NCBI RefSeq assembly: GCF_000300005.1
Contig: NC_018691.1
Span: 1,674,001 to 1,738,000 of the forward strand
Length of the DNA: 64,000 nt
Source of the DNA: Alloalcanivorax dieselolei B5
Lineage (GTDB): Bacteria; Pseudomonadota; Gammaproteobacteria; Pseudomonadales; Alcanivoracaceae
Direction: 5' to 3'
The notes below the pieces were generated by a model. The model was not told the origin of the DNA and ran no database searches. It saw nothing but the letters and a program-made list of their open reading frames with translations. The position numbers were made by a program, and so were the translations under genes. Of the stretch, positions 1-7,883 are shown in pieces. The first letter of the stretch is position 1. The number at the start of each line of letters is the position of its first letter.

Positions 1-977
1 AGGCGCAACTGCACAACCTGGCCACCGATGCCAATTTCAGCGACGGTCTGCTGTATCTGATCTATACCGTCGGCCTCACCACCGGCGTGTTCCCGTTGCT
101 GATCTTCATGGGCGTCGGCGCCATGACCGACTTCGGCCCGCTGCTGGCCAATCCGCGCACTTTGTTGCTCGGCGCCGCCGCCCAGTTCGGCATATTCGCC
201 GCGCTGCTTGGTGCCTTGGCGCTGAACGCGGTGGGCATGGACTTCTCTCTCGCCGATGCCGCCAGTATCGGCATCATCGGTGGCGCCGACGGCCCCACCA
301 GTATCTACGTCACCGCCCGCCTGGCGCCGGATCTGCTTGGCGCCATCGCCGTGGCCGCCTATTCCTATATGGCATTGGTGCCGCTGATCCAGCCGCCGGT
401 GATCCGCCTGCTCACTACCCGCAAGGAGCGGGAAATCCGCATGGAGCAGTTGCGTCCGGTGGGGCGCCTGGAAAAAATTCTGTTCCCGGTGTTGCTACTG
501 ATCCTGGTGGCCTTGTTGTTGCCGGACGCGGCGCCGCTGTTGGGCATGTTCTGCTTCGGCAACCTGATGCGCGAGGCCGGGGTGGTCAGCCGGCTGGTGG
601 ACACCACCAGCAACGCCCTGATCAACACGGTGACCATCCTGCTGGGGCTGGCGGTGGGCGCCAAGCTCAGCGCCGAAAGCTTTCTGGTGCTGGAGACCCT
701 GGGCATTTTGCTGCTGGGGTTGGCGGCTTTCGTGATCGGCACCGCCTCCGGTGTGCTGATGGCCCGTTTGATGAACGCCGTCGGTAAAGTGCCGGTGAAT
801 CCGATCATCGGCGCCGCCGGGGTCTCCGCGGTACCCATGGCGGCGCGGGTGGCCAATCGGGTGGGGCTGGAATCCAATCCGCACAACCACCTGCTGATGC
901 ACGCCATGGGGCCCAATGTGGCCGGCGTCATCGGTTCGGCGGTGGCCGCCGGTGTGCTGTTGAACATGGTGGGCTGA
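1..977 (+). CDS. Na+-translocating decarboxylase beta subunit (OadB/GcdB/MadB family), 5' partial
   Basis: Integral inner-membrane subunit that couples decarboxylation of a carboxyl-biotin carrier to Na+ export. The frame is open from base 3 and gives 324 visible residues, so the N-terminus of a usual 380-430 aa protein lies outside the window. Family signatures are visible: [13 protein letters not shown] near the left edge, [13 protein letters not shown] about 70 residues later, and the C-terminal stretch [20 protein letters not shown] followed by [19 protein letters not shown]. The whole protein is a series of hydrophobic helices. The alpha and gamma subunits, expected upstream, would be off the window, so the substrate (oxaloacetate, malonate or glutaconyl-CoA) cannot be decided. 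The family is clear; the substrate is open. Confidence 0.93.
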   Translation, partial: AQLHNLATDANFSDGLLYLIYTVGLTTGVFPLLIFMGVGAMTDFGPLLANPRTLLLGAAAQFGIFAALLGALALNAVGMDFSLADAASIGIIGGADGPTSIYVTARLAPDLLGAIAVAAYSYMALVPLIQPPVIRLLTTRKEREIRMEQLRPVGRLEKILFPVLLLILVALLLPDAAPLLGMFCFGNLMREAGVVSRLVDTTSNALINTVTILLGLAVGAKLSAESFLVLETLGILLLGLAAFVIGTASGVLMARLMNAVGKVPVNPIIGAAGVSAVPMAARVANRVGLESNPHNHLLMHAMGPNVAGVIGSAVAAGVLLNMVG

Positions 978-1018
978 CATCGCTATCGGTATCCTGGGGC
1001 CCCCTATAACCACTCCGG

Positions 1019-2026
1019 GTGATGATGAACTCCACGTGGCTTGATGCCCTGATGCTCCGTTTCCACCGCCTGCGCTACCTGTGGGCGGTGGGCAGCTTTC
1101 TGCTCGGCCTGAGCAGCTATTTCCTGGTGGAACGCAAACCCTGGCTGGCCACCGTGCTGACGGTGATTCTGGTGACCACCTGGCTGGCGCTGCTCACCGA
1201 GGGCCTGTGGTCGCGGTTTTTGCGCGGCCCGGCCATGCAGAAGCTGTCCCAGGGGGCGTTGAAACTGATGCTCCAGGGGGTGCACCAGGAAGCCTTCTTC
1301 TTCACACTGCCGTTCATCCTGCTGCAATGGTCCGGCGGCGCCGCCTATGTGCTGTTCACGGGCCTGGTGATGGTCAGCGCCCTGGTCAGTATTGTCGATC
1401 CGCTGTATTTCCGTCTGGCGGCGCAGCGGGCCCTGTACTTTGGTTACCACGCCTGGGCGCTGTTCGTGGCGTTGCTGGTGTTGTTACCGCTGACCGTCAA
1501 GGTGCCCACCAACCTGGCCCTGGATGGCGCCGCCATTCTCACCGCCCTGGTCGCGCTGCCCAGCTTCTGGCGCGTGGGTGGGCCCAGGCGGCTGTATCGC
1601 TGGGTGGTACTGGTGCTGCTTTCCCTGGCCATTGCCAGTGTGCCGCTGTGGGGCGCCCGGCTGGTGCCGCCGCTGACCCTGTCATTGGAACACCGGGCCA
1701 TGGCGCTGACGCTCAATCGAGAGCGGCGTGAGCCGCTGGTGACCGGTACCCGCTTCGAGGTCGCCGAGCTGAGTGGCGGGCTGTACGCGTATACCGCGAT
1801 CCGCGCTCCGTTGGGGCTGGGTCAGCCGGTCAGCCATTACTGGTACCACGATGGCCAACTGGTGGACCGGATCGGCCTGGCGCTCACCGGTGGCCGGCAG
1901 GAGGGCTACCGCACCTGGTCCCATAAACGGCATTTCCCGGAACATGCCGAAGGCCGCTGGCGGGTGGAAGTGCGAACCGGCCGTGGGCAGGTGATCGGTG
2001 TATTGCGTTTCGATGTGACGCGCTGA
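1019..2026 (+). CDS. DUF5924/DUF2914 membrane protein
   Basis: 335 aa protein of unknown biochemical role. The first ~230 residues contain about seven hydrophobic helices, beginning after a basic segment with LRYLWAVGSFLLGLSSYFLV. The last ~90 residues form a soluble DUF2914-type domain rich in Trp, Tyr and His (HYWYHDGQLVDR, YRTWSHKRHFPE, GRWRVEVRTGRGQVIG). This two-part layout is typical of uncharacterised gammaproteobacterial proteins annotated DUF5924. The start is GTG at 1019, with ATG codons at 1022 and 1025 as alternatives; no strong ribosome-binding site separates them. It follows the decarboxylase gene by 41 bases and may be cotranscribed, but nothing in the sequence links their functions. 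Confidence 0.8.
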   Translation: MMMNSTWLDALMLRFHRLRYLWAVGSFLLGLSSYFLVERKPWLATVLTVILVTTWLALLTEGLWSRFLRGPAMQKLSQGALKLMLQGVHQEAFFFTLPFILLQWSGGAAYVLFTGLVMVSALVSIVDPLYFRLAAQRALYFGYHAWALFVALLVLLPLTVKVPTNLALDGAAILTALVALPSFWRVGGPRRLYRWVVLVLLSLAIASVPLWGARLVPPLTLSLEHRAMALTLNRERREPLVTGTRFEVAELSGGLYAYTAIRAPLGLGQPVSHYWYHDGQLVDRIGLALTGGRQEGYRTWSHKRHFPEHAEGRWRVEVRTGRGQVIGVLRFDVTR

Positions 2027-2051
2027 TGCCCTGAATCGGTACGCCGAATCG

Positions 2052-2066
2052 GCGCCGAATTGGTGC
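2052..2066. promoter_or_regulatory. NtrC-like enhancer site
   Basis: GCGCC-GAATT-GGTGC matches the dyad of NtrC sites (GCACC-N5-GGTGC) at 9 of 10 arm positions. It lies about 85 bp upstream of the -24/-12 promoter for the nitrate operon, a usual distance for a sigma-54 enhancer. Binding is inferred. Confidence 0.55.
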
Positions 2067-2151
2067 GCCTTCCCTGTTTTGGTCACGCCCGTGTCCTCCG
2101 TTTTTCTCTCCTTGCGACGCTAACTTTCTGAGCTGAAAGAACTTTTTCTAT

Positions 2152-2167
2152 TGGCACAGGGTTTGCT
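2152..2167 (+). promoter_or_regulatory. sigma-54 (-24/-12) promoter of the nitrate operon
   Basis: TGGCAC-N5-TTGCT is an exact match to the sigma-54 consensus, with GG and GC ten bases apart. Transcription should start about 12 bases downstream, near 2178, giving a leader of roughly 140 bases before nrtA. With the upstream NtrC-like dyad this predicts control by nitrogen limitation. Confidence 0.85.
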
Positions 2168-2199
2168 CTCTTCTTCCCACGAATGACAAACCGGTGAGG

Positions 2200-2241
2200 G
2201 TGCCGCCAATGGCGGTGGCGCGATCACGAGCAAAGGCGCTC
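2200..2241 (+). ncRNA. ANTAR two-hexaloop RNA (NasT target)
   Basis: Two consecutive stem-loops with six-base loops fit the ANTAR-protein target described for NasR/NasT/EutV leaders, in which loop positions 1 and 4 are A and G. P1: stem GCCGCC (2202-2207) with GGTGGC (2214-2219), one G-U pair, extendable by two outer pairs, loop AATGGC. P2: stem GAGC (2228-2231) with GCTC (2238-2241), loop AAAGGC. Nine unpaired bases or fewer separate them. The P2 loop end and 3' arm (2236-2241) are also the first bases of the terminator stem, so P2 and the terminator exclude each other. P1 can also pair in a triloop register (CCGCC/GGCGG), so folding should be tested. Confidence 0.8.
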
Positions 2242-2289
2242 AAGAACGTTCGGCGATATCCGCTGATCGTTCTTGGGCGCTTTTTTTTT
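2236..2289 (+). terminator. Intrinsic terminator (attenuator) in the nrt leader
   Basis: A 13-pair stem, GCGCTCAAGAACG (2236-2248) with CGTTCTTGGGCGC (2268-2280) and one G-U pair, is followed at once by nine T residues (2281-2289). It lies 29 bases before the nrtA start, so read-through is required for expression of the operon. Its 5' arm overlaps the second ANTAR hexaloop. Confidence 0.92.
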
Positions 2290-2317
2290 GTTCCGAAACA
2301 CAGAAGGGGTATGACGC

Positions 2318-3682
2318 ATGATGGGAATTCAACGGTGGTGCCGCCGGCTGGCGATGCTGGCGGGGTTGGTGGCGATACCGGCCCTGGCCGAGACCGTGGG
2401 CTGGCCGGAGAAGGCGGAACTGAAATTCGGCTTCATCAAGCTGACCGACATGGCGCCGCTGGCGGTGGCCTACGAAAAGGGCTACTTCGAGGAGGAAGGG
2501 CTGTTCGTGACGCTGGAAGCCCAGGCCAACTGGAAAGTGCTGCTGGACCGGGTCATCGACGGGCAACTGGACGGCGCCCACATGCTGGCCGGGCAGCCGC
2601 TGGGCGCCACCATAGGCTATGGCACCCAGGCGCACATCATCACCGCCTTCAGTATGGATCTGAACGGTAACGGCATCACTGTTTCCAATGACGTCTGGCA
2701 AGCGATGAAAGCGTCCCTTCCCGAGCAGGACGGCAAGCCGCTGCATCCGATCAAGGCGGACGCCCTGAAGCCGGTGGTGGAAGCCTACCGCAAGGAAGGC
2801 AAAACGTTCCGCATGGGCATGGTGTTTCCGGTTTCCACCCACAACTACGAGCTGCGTTACTGGCTCGCCGCGGGCGGCTTGAATCCGGGTTTCTATGCGC
2901 CGCACAAAGGCGATACCAGCGGCCAGTTGCAGGCGGACGTGTTGCTGTCGGTAACGCCGCCGCCGCAAATGCCGGCGACCCTGGAGGCGGGCACCATTCA
3001 CGGTTATTGCGTCGGTGAGCCGTGGAACCAGCAGGCGGTGTTCAAGGGCATCGGCGTGCCGGTGATCACCGACTACGAAATCTGGAAAAACAATCCGGAG
3101 AAGGTGTTCGGTGTCAGCAAGGCGTGGGCGGACAAATACCCCAACACCCATATCCGCGTGGTCAAGGCGCTGATTCGCGCCGCCAAGTGGCTGGACGAGA
3201 ACGACAACGCCAATCGCGCCGAGGCGGTGAAAATCCTGGCCCGCCCCAACTATGTCGGCGCCGACGAGGAAGTGATCGCCAATTCCATGACCGGCACCTT
3301 CGAGTATGAAAAGGGCGATATCAGACCGGTGCCGGACTTCAATGTGTTCTTCCGCCACAACGCCACCTACCCGTACTACTCCGATGCCATCTGGTATCTG
3401 ACGCAAATGCGCCGTTGGGGGCAGATCAGCGAAAGCAAACCGGACAGTTGGTATCTGCAAACGGCGCAAAAAGTGTATCGGCCCGATGTCTATGCCGCTG
3501 CCGCCAAGGCCTTGATTGATGAAGGCAAGATGAGCGCCGCCGATTTCCCCGACTTCGAAAACGAAGACGGCTTCAAGCCGCCGCAAAGCGAGTTCATCGA
3601 CGGCATCACCTATGACGGCCGTCACCCGAACACCTATCTGAATCAATTTCCCATTGGTTTGAAGGACGGCGACCGCCTCTGA
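2318..3682 (+). CDS. nrtA: Nitrate ABC transporter periplasmic binding protein
   Basis: 454 aa NrtA/CmpA-family protein that captures nitrate (or nitrite) in the periplasm for the NrtBC importer. The N-terminus is a Sec signal peptide with a basic start, a hydrophobic core and probable cleavage after IPALA. There is no lipobox cysteine, unlike cyanobacterial NrtA. The family core is visible: [20 protein letters not shown] near the mature N-terminus, [14 protein letters not shown], and [20 protein letters not shown] in the ligand-binding half. ATG 2318 is preceded by AGAAGGGG at good spacing; an adjacent ATG at 2321 is an alternative. It is the first gene of nrtABC-nasTS, controlled by the sigma-54 promoter and NasT-type attenuator. 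Confidence 0.93.
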   Translation: MMGIQRWCRRLAMLAGLVAIPALAETVGWPEKAELKFGFIKLTDMAPLAVAYEKGYFEEEGLFVTLEAQANWKVLLDRVIDGQLDGAHMLAGQPLGATIGYGTQAHIITAFSMDLNGNGITVSNDVWQAMKASLPEQDGKPLHPIKADALKPVVEAYRKEGKTFRMGMVFPVSTHNYELRYWLAAGGLNPGFYAPHKGDTSGQLQADVLLSVTPPPQMPATLEAGTIHGYCVGEPWNQQAVFKGIGVPVITDYEIWKNNPEKVFGVSKAWADKYPNTHIRVVKALIRAAKWLDENDNANRAEAVKILARPNYVGADEEVIANSMTGTFEYEKGDIRPVPDFNVFFRHNATYPYYSDAIWYLTQMRRWGQISESKPDSWYLQTAQKVYRPDVYAAAAKALIDEGKMSAADFPDFENEDGFKPPQSEFIDGITYDGRHPNTYLNQFPIGLKDGDRL

Positions 3683-3698
3683 GCGGCGAGGAGGATCC

Positions 3699-4700
3699 AT
3701 GGTGACGATGACGCTACCGGACTGGCTGGCGCCCTATCGCGATCTGATGCGCGGCAAGGCCGGGCCGGCGCAGCAACAAGCGGTGTTGCGGCAACTGGTA
3801 TGGCCGCTTCTGGGTATCGCGCTGTTCCTGCTGCTATGGCATTGGGCGGCGCAGAATATTCAGACGTCGCTGGGGCAGTTTCCCGGCCCCGCCACTGTAT
3901 GGGAGCAAACCCAGGCGCTCTATCAGGAGCACCGTGAAGGGCGGCAGCGGGAAGCGGCCTTCCATGAGCGTCAGGAGAAATACATCGAGACGCGCCTGGC
4001 GCAGCAACCGGACTGGCAACCGGTACGCCGGGACTATACCGGCGCGCCCACCTTTTTCGATCAGGTCGGCACCAGTCTGATCACCGTGATGAGCGGCTTT
4101 CTGCTGGCTTCGGCGCTGGCCATACCGCTGGGCATTGTGGTCGGCCTGAGCGCCGGCGTGCACGCGGCGGTGAATCCGCTGATTCAGATTTTCAAACCGG
4201 TATCGCCGCTGGCCTGGCTGCCGCTGGTGACTATGGTGGTCAGCGCCGTTTACACCAGCAGTGATCCCTGGCTGGCCAAGTCGTTTCTCACTTCCATGTT
4301 CACCGTCACGCTGTGTTGTTTATGGCCCACCTTGCTGAACACCGCGGTGGGCGTGACCTCGGTGAGCAGCGATCTGACCAACGTGTCGCGGGTGTTGCGT
4401 CTTAATGCTTTCGAGCATGTGCGCCGTATTGTGTTGCCCTCGGCACTGCCGATGATGTTCACCGGTCTGCGATTGAGTCTGGGGATCGCCTGGATGGTGC
4501 TGATTGCCGCGGAAATGCTGGCGCAGAATCCGGGTCTCGGAAAATTCGTCTGGGATGAATTCCAGAACGGCAGCTCCCAGTCACTGGGACGCATCATGGT
4601 GGCGGTGCAGGTGATCGGGTTGATCGGTTTTCTGCTGGACCGGCTGATGCTGGCGCTGCAACGGTTTCTGGTATGGGACAAGAGCGCCGCGCAGCGCTAG
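3699..4700 (+). CDS. nrtB: Nitrate ABC transporter permease
   Basis: 333 aa inner-membrane permease of the NrtB/SsuC/TauC class, the membrane channel for nitrate import. A first helix (PLLGIALFLLLWHWAA) is followed by a charged, largely hydrophilic insert of about 70 residues (REAAFHERQEKYIETRLAQQ region) before the five-helix BPD_transp_1 domain. The coupling motif is visible as EMLAQNPGLGKFVWDEFQNG near residue 270. The length exceeds the usual 280-300 aa because of the insert. AGGAGG sits just before ATG 3699. The gene is 16 bases behind nrtA and 8 bases ahead of nrtC, consistent with one transcript. Confidence 0.93.
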   Translation: MVTMTLPDWLAPYRDLMRGKAGPAQQQAVLRQLVWPLLGIALFLLLWHWAAQNIQTSLGQFPGPATVWEQTQALYQEHREGRQREAAFHERQEKYIETRLAQQPDWQPVRRDYTGAPTFFDQVGTSLITVMSGFLLASALAIPLGIVVGLSAGVHAAVNPLIQIFKPVSPLAWLPLVTMVVSAVYTSSDPWLAKSFLTSMFTVTLCCLWPTLLNTAVGVTSVSSDLTNVSRVLRLNAFEHVRRIVLPSALPMMFTGLRLSLGIAWMVLIAAEMLAQNPGLGKFVWDEFQNGSSQSLGRIMVAVQVIGLIGFLLDRLMLALQRFLVWDKSAAQR

Positions 4701-4708
4701 GAGAAGGT

Positions 4709-5545
4709 ATGACAGCATTATTGGAACTGTCCAACGTAGGCATGGCCTTTGATACACCGACCGGGCGTTTCGAAGCCTTGAAGGGGGTGAACCTGAAAAT
4801 CGCCGCCGGTGAATTCGTGTCGCTGATCGGTCACTCCGGCTGCGGCAAATCCACCGTGTTGAATATTGTCGCCGGCTTGCTGCACGCCACCGATGGCGGT
4901 GTGATTCTGGATCGCCGGGAGGTCACCGAACCCGGCCCGGAACGGGCGGTGGTGTTCCAGAACCACTCGCTGCTGCCCTGGCTCACCGCCTTTGAGAACG
5001 TGGAACTGGCGGTGCGGCAGGTGTTCCGCAAACAGAAAAGCAAAAAGGAAATGCGGGACTGGGTGGCCTATAACCTGGAGCTGGTGCACATGGCGCACGC
5101 CATGGACAAGACCCCTCAAGAGATCTCCGGCGGCATGAAGCAGCGGGTGGGCATTGCCCGGGCGCTGGCCATGCAACCGCGCGTGCTGCTCATGGATGAG
5201 CCTTTCGGCGCGCTGGACGCGCTTACCCGTGCTCATCTGCAGGATTCACTGATGGCGATTCACGCGCAACTGGGCACCACCGTGATCATGATCACCCACG
5301 ATGTGGACGAGGCGGTGCTGTTGTCCGACCGCATCGTGATGATGAGCAACGGCCCGTCCGCCACCATTGGCGAAGTGCTGCCGGTGGCGCTGCCGCGCCC
5401 CAGGGACCGGTTGGCGTTGGCGGACGATCCTGTTTACCACCGCTGCCGGCAAAAGGTGCTGCGGTTTCTCTATGAGAAGCAAAACAAGGTCACCGCCTTG
5501 CCCAGCCGTCCGGACCCGGCGGCGCCGCAGCGGCAGCAGGCCTGA
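4709..5545 (+). CDS. nrtC: Nitrate ABC transporter ATP-binding protein
   Basis: 278 aa ATPase that powers the NrtAB importer. Walker A is GHSGCGKST, the signature region is [14 protein letters not shown], Walker B is [11 protein letters not shown], and the H-loop is [10 protein letters not shown]; all key residues are intact. It is a single-domain ATPase resembling NrtD/NasD and lacks the C-terminal binding-protein fusion of cyanobacterial NrtC, so nrtD would also be a fair name. An in-frame ATG exists at 4673, inside nrtB, but ATG 4709 has AGGAGAAGG directly upstream and gives the conserved N-terminus ([11 protein letters not shown]). Confidence 0.93.
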   Translation: MTALLELSNVGMAFDTPTGRFEALKGVNLKIAAGEFVSLIGHSGCGKSTVLNIVAGLLHATDGGVILDRREVTEPGPERAVVFQNHSLLPWLTAFENVELAVRQVFRKQKSKKEMRDWVAYNLELVHMAHAMDKTPQEISGGMKQRVGIARALAMQPRVLLMDEPFGALDALTRAHLQDSLMAIHAQLGTTVIMITHDVDEAVLLSDRIVMMSNGPSATIGEVLPVALPRPRDRLALADDPVYHRCRQKVLRFLYEKQNKVTALPSRPDPAAPQRQQA

Positions 5546-5686
5546 TCGGCGTCACGACGGTGCGGAAGAGGGCGCGGTTTTGCACTGGATTGGTGCGCTT
5601 TCCGCGCCCCGGTCCGTGCGCGGCATGAAAACCGGGCCATGACCGCTTGGCACAGCGGTTGCTACAACGGGGGGAAGCCAACCAAC

Positions 5687-6292
5687 ATGGATGCCGACAA
5701 GCCCATGCCATTGAAGATCATGCTGGTGGACGATCAGCCGCCGCGGGCAGCGATGCTTGAGCGGGCCCTGGAAGATGAAGGGCACGTCATTCTGTGCCGC
5801 CTCACCAGCGCCGCCGGTTTGTCACAGAAAGTGATGGCGTGCAATCCGGACATGGTGATCGTCGACATGAACGCGCCGGACCGGGATACGCTGGAGAGTA
5901 TGGCGCTGGTGCAGCGCGACATGCCCCGTCCCATCGTCATGTTCTGTGGCCAGGACGACGAGGACCTGATCGTCGCCGCGCTGCGCGCCGGCGTCAGTGC
6001 CTATGTGGCCGGCGAAACAGACCTGTCCCGGGTGCGCGGCGTGATGCGTGTGGCCACCGCCCGCTTCCGTGAATACCAGGCGCTGCGAGAGGAACTGGAG
6101 CAGACCCGGGAGGCGCTGGAGGAACGCAAGCTGATCGAGCGCGCCAAGGGCTTGTTGATGCAACGGCGTCGCCTCAATGAGCAGGACGCCTACGCCATGC
6201 TGCGCCGGCAGGCCATGAACACCGGGCAACCTCTGATCCAGGTGGCCCGTTCGGTGTTGGATTACGCCGATCTGTTGAAAGCCCAGGGGTGA
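5687..6292 (+). CDS. nasT: ANTAR-domain antiterminator NasT
   Basis: 201 aa positive regulator that binds two-hexaloop leader RNAs and prevents formation of the terminator. Residues ~9-125 form a receiver-like domain: acidic pair DD at 15-16 and an Asp at about 60 (MVIVDM). The conserved Lys after the fifth strand is missing (AYVAGETD), as in the pseudo-receivers of NasT. Residues ~130-193 are the ANTAR helices (ERKLIERAKGLLMQ, EQDAYAMLRRQAM, VARSVL). ATG 5687 is chosen because it gives the usual length; upstream in-frame ATG 5639 and downstream ATG 5705 are possible. It is followed without a gap by nasS. Its expected target lies in the nrtA leader at 2200-2289. Confidence 0.92.
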   Translation: MDADKPMPLKIMLVDDQPPRAAMLERALEDEGHVILCRLTSAAGLSQKVMACNPDMVIVDMNAPDRDTLESMALVQRDMPRPIVMFCGQDDEDLIVAALRAGVSAYVAGETDLSRVRGVMRVATARFREYQALREELEQTREALEERKLIERAKGLLMQRRRLNEQDAYAMLRRQAMNTGQPLIQVARSVLDYADLLKAQG

Positions 6293-6294
6293 CG

Positions 6295-7455
6295 ATGAAG
6301 CAAACACAGCGTGTCCGTATCGGTTACATGCCGCTCACCGACAGCCTGCCGCTGGTGGTGGCTCAGCAAGCCGGTTATTTCGCCGATGAAGGGCTGGAGG
6401 TGGAACTGCAACCGGAGTGGAGTTGGGCCAGCTTGCGTGATCGCTTGCTGGTGGGGCAGGTGAATGCGGCGCCGATGCTGGCGCCCATGCTGTTGAGCAC
6501 ATCCCTCGGCCTGGGTTGCATCAAGAAGCCGCTGGCCACGGCCTTTTCCATGGGCGTCAACGGTAATGGCGTGACTGTGTCGCCGATGCTGTATCACGGT
6601 CTGTGCGCGCTGGCGTCGGGGCCCTCGCCCCAGGACATGGCGGTGGCGCTGAACAAGCTGGTGGCGGCCCGTGCCAGCGCGGGTGACGCGCCGCTGGTAC
6701 TGGCGGTGGTGTTCCCGTTTTCCTGTCACGCCTATCAATTACGCCACTGGCTGGCGGTGGCCGGTCTCGACCCGGACCACGACGTCAAGCTGGTGGTGCT
6801 GCCGCCCTCGCAAATGGTGGATCACCTGCGGTTGGGGCATATCGACGGCTTCTGCGTGGGCGAACCCTGGAACAGTCTGGCGGCGCTCACCGGCGCCGGA
6901 CATTGCATTCTGTCCGGCTACCAGATCTGGGAAAACGCGCCGGAAAAAGTGCTGGCGGTGACCCGTGAATGGGCGGCGGCCCACCCGGATACCCACCGGG
7001 CTCTGCTGCGCGCGCTGTATCGGGCGGCGGCCCATGCCGATGAGCACCTGCAGGCGTGTCTTGAGTGGCTGGCTCACCCGGCCTGGCTGGGCGTGCCGGC
7101 GGAAGTGATCGGTGCGCCGTTTTCCCAGCGCCTGCCCGGCGGGCTCACCGGTCAGCCGTTCCCACGTCATCATTTTCATGTGTTTTCCGCTTACCAGGCC
7201 AATTTCCCCTGGCGTTCGGACGCGGAGTTTCTGCTCGGGGAGATGCAGCGATGGCGGCAGGGCCGTATCGAAGAGAAAAGCACTTTCGCCGCGCAATGCT
7301 ACCGCACGGATCTGTATCGGGACGCGGTGGGGGATCTGACCAATCTGCCGGAGGTGGATCACAAGCCGGCGGAAAGGCACGCCGGCCAGTGGCGGCTACC
7401 CGGCGATCCAGCGTCGGTGGAACTGGGGCCGGACCGGTTGTTGCAGGTGGAGTAA
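6295..7455 (+). CDS. nasS: Nitrate sensor NasS
   Basis: 386 aa cytoplasmic relative of NrtA. It has no signal peptide: the mature-type fold begins directly (VRIGYMPLTDSLPLVVAQQA). It shares with NrtA the ligand half around GFCVGEPWNSLAALTG and WENAPEKVLAV. In characterised NasST systems NasS holds NasT in the absence of nitrate or nitrite and releases it when the anion binds. ATG 6295 is preceded by AGGGG; an in-frame GTG at 6289 overlaps the nasT stop and is the alternative. The order nasT-nasS after the transporter is reversed from the more usual nasS-nasT. No nitrate or nitrite reductase gene follows in the window. Confidence 0.9.
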   Translation: MKQTQRVRIGYMPLTDSLPLVVAQQAGYFADEGLEVELQPEWSWASLRDRLLVGQVNAAPMLAPMLLSTSLGLGCIKKPLATAFSMGVNGNGVTVSPMLYHGLCALASGPSPQDMAVALNKLVAARASAGDAPLVLAVVFPFSCHAYQLRHWLAVAGLDPDHDVKLVVLPPSQMVDHLRLGHIDGFCVGEPWNSLAALTGAGHCILSGYQIWENAPEKVLAVTREWAAAHPDTHRALLRALYRAAAHADEHLQACLEWLAHPAWLGVPAEVIGAPFSQRLPGGLTGQPFPRHHFHVFSAYQANFPWRSDAEFLLGEMQRWRQGRIEEKSTFAAQCYRTDLYRDAVGDLTNLPEVDHKPAERHAGQWRLPGDPASVELGPDRLLQVE

Positions 7456-7492
7456 GGGGGGAACGGGACCAGGTTGCCCTCCATCTTGGGCA

Positions 7493-7600
7493 GCGGAGCC
7501 GTGTTATGCCTTTACGGGAACGCCGTGAATACGTCCTTGTAGGCTTCCGGTCGAACGTCCCTGTTCGACAGGATCCCGCAAAGGCATAACGCGGCTCCGC
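7493..7600. repeat. Large inverted-repeat element, copy 1
   Basis: Arms of 27 bases (7493-7519 and 7574-7600) pair with two mismatches and enclose a ~54 base core. The core resembles, in reverse orientation, the core of a second element at 7728-7833. No open reading frame with family resemblance lies inside. The interval 7456-7883 between nasS and metE contains essentially only these two elements. Confidence 0.75.
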
Positions 7601-7727
7601 TTCGAGGTAAGCGAAGCGCAGGAGTCCTTCCGGCCGTCGCCGAGACACCACGACAGAATGGAGTGGTTTTCCCTTTCCTGAAAGGTTCGTCATTGTTGGG
7701 GCCCGGAACGCGGCGGCTCACTCGAAG

Positions 7728-7833
7728 CGGGTCTGTACGGAGGCCTTCCGGGACCCTGTTTGACAGGGACGTCAAACCGGGAGCTTACAGGGATGTATTT
7801 ACAGCGATCCCGGAAGGCCTCCGTGCAGACCCG
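7728..7833. repeat. Large inverted-repeat element, copy 2 (opposite orientation)
   Basis: Arms of 26 bases (7728-7753 and 7808-7833) pair with one mismatch. The arm sequences differ from copy 1, but the core (about 7754-7807) is a diverged reverse complement of the copy-1 core, sharing segments such as GTCCCTGT and CTTGTAGG/CCTGTAAG. The layout of conserved core and private compensating arms suggests a selected stem. Confidence 0.7.
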
Positions 7834-7883
7834 TGCCCCCGATGGAGGCACTAACTAAGTCCCGTTAATCCACGATGGACCTT

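Noticed and set aside
2240-3700. A 486-codon minus-strand frame over nrtA
   Set aside because: It is a shadow of the nrtA coding strand, and it would also cross the leader terminator.
7145-7854. Several open frames in the nasS-metE gap with a repeated FDRKPTRTYS/KPGAYRDVFTA-like pattern
   Set aside because: The repeated peptide pattern comes from translating the two inverted-repeat elements; there are no start signals and the frames lie on both strands.
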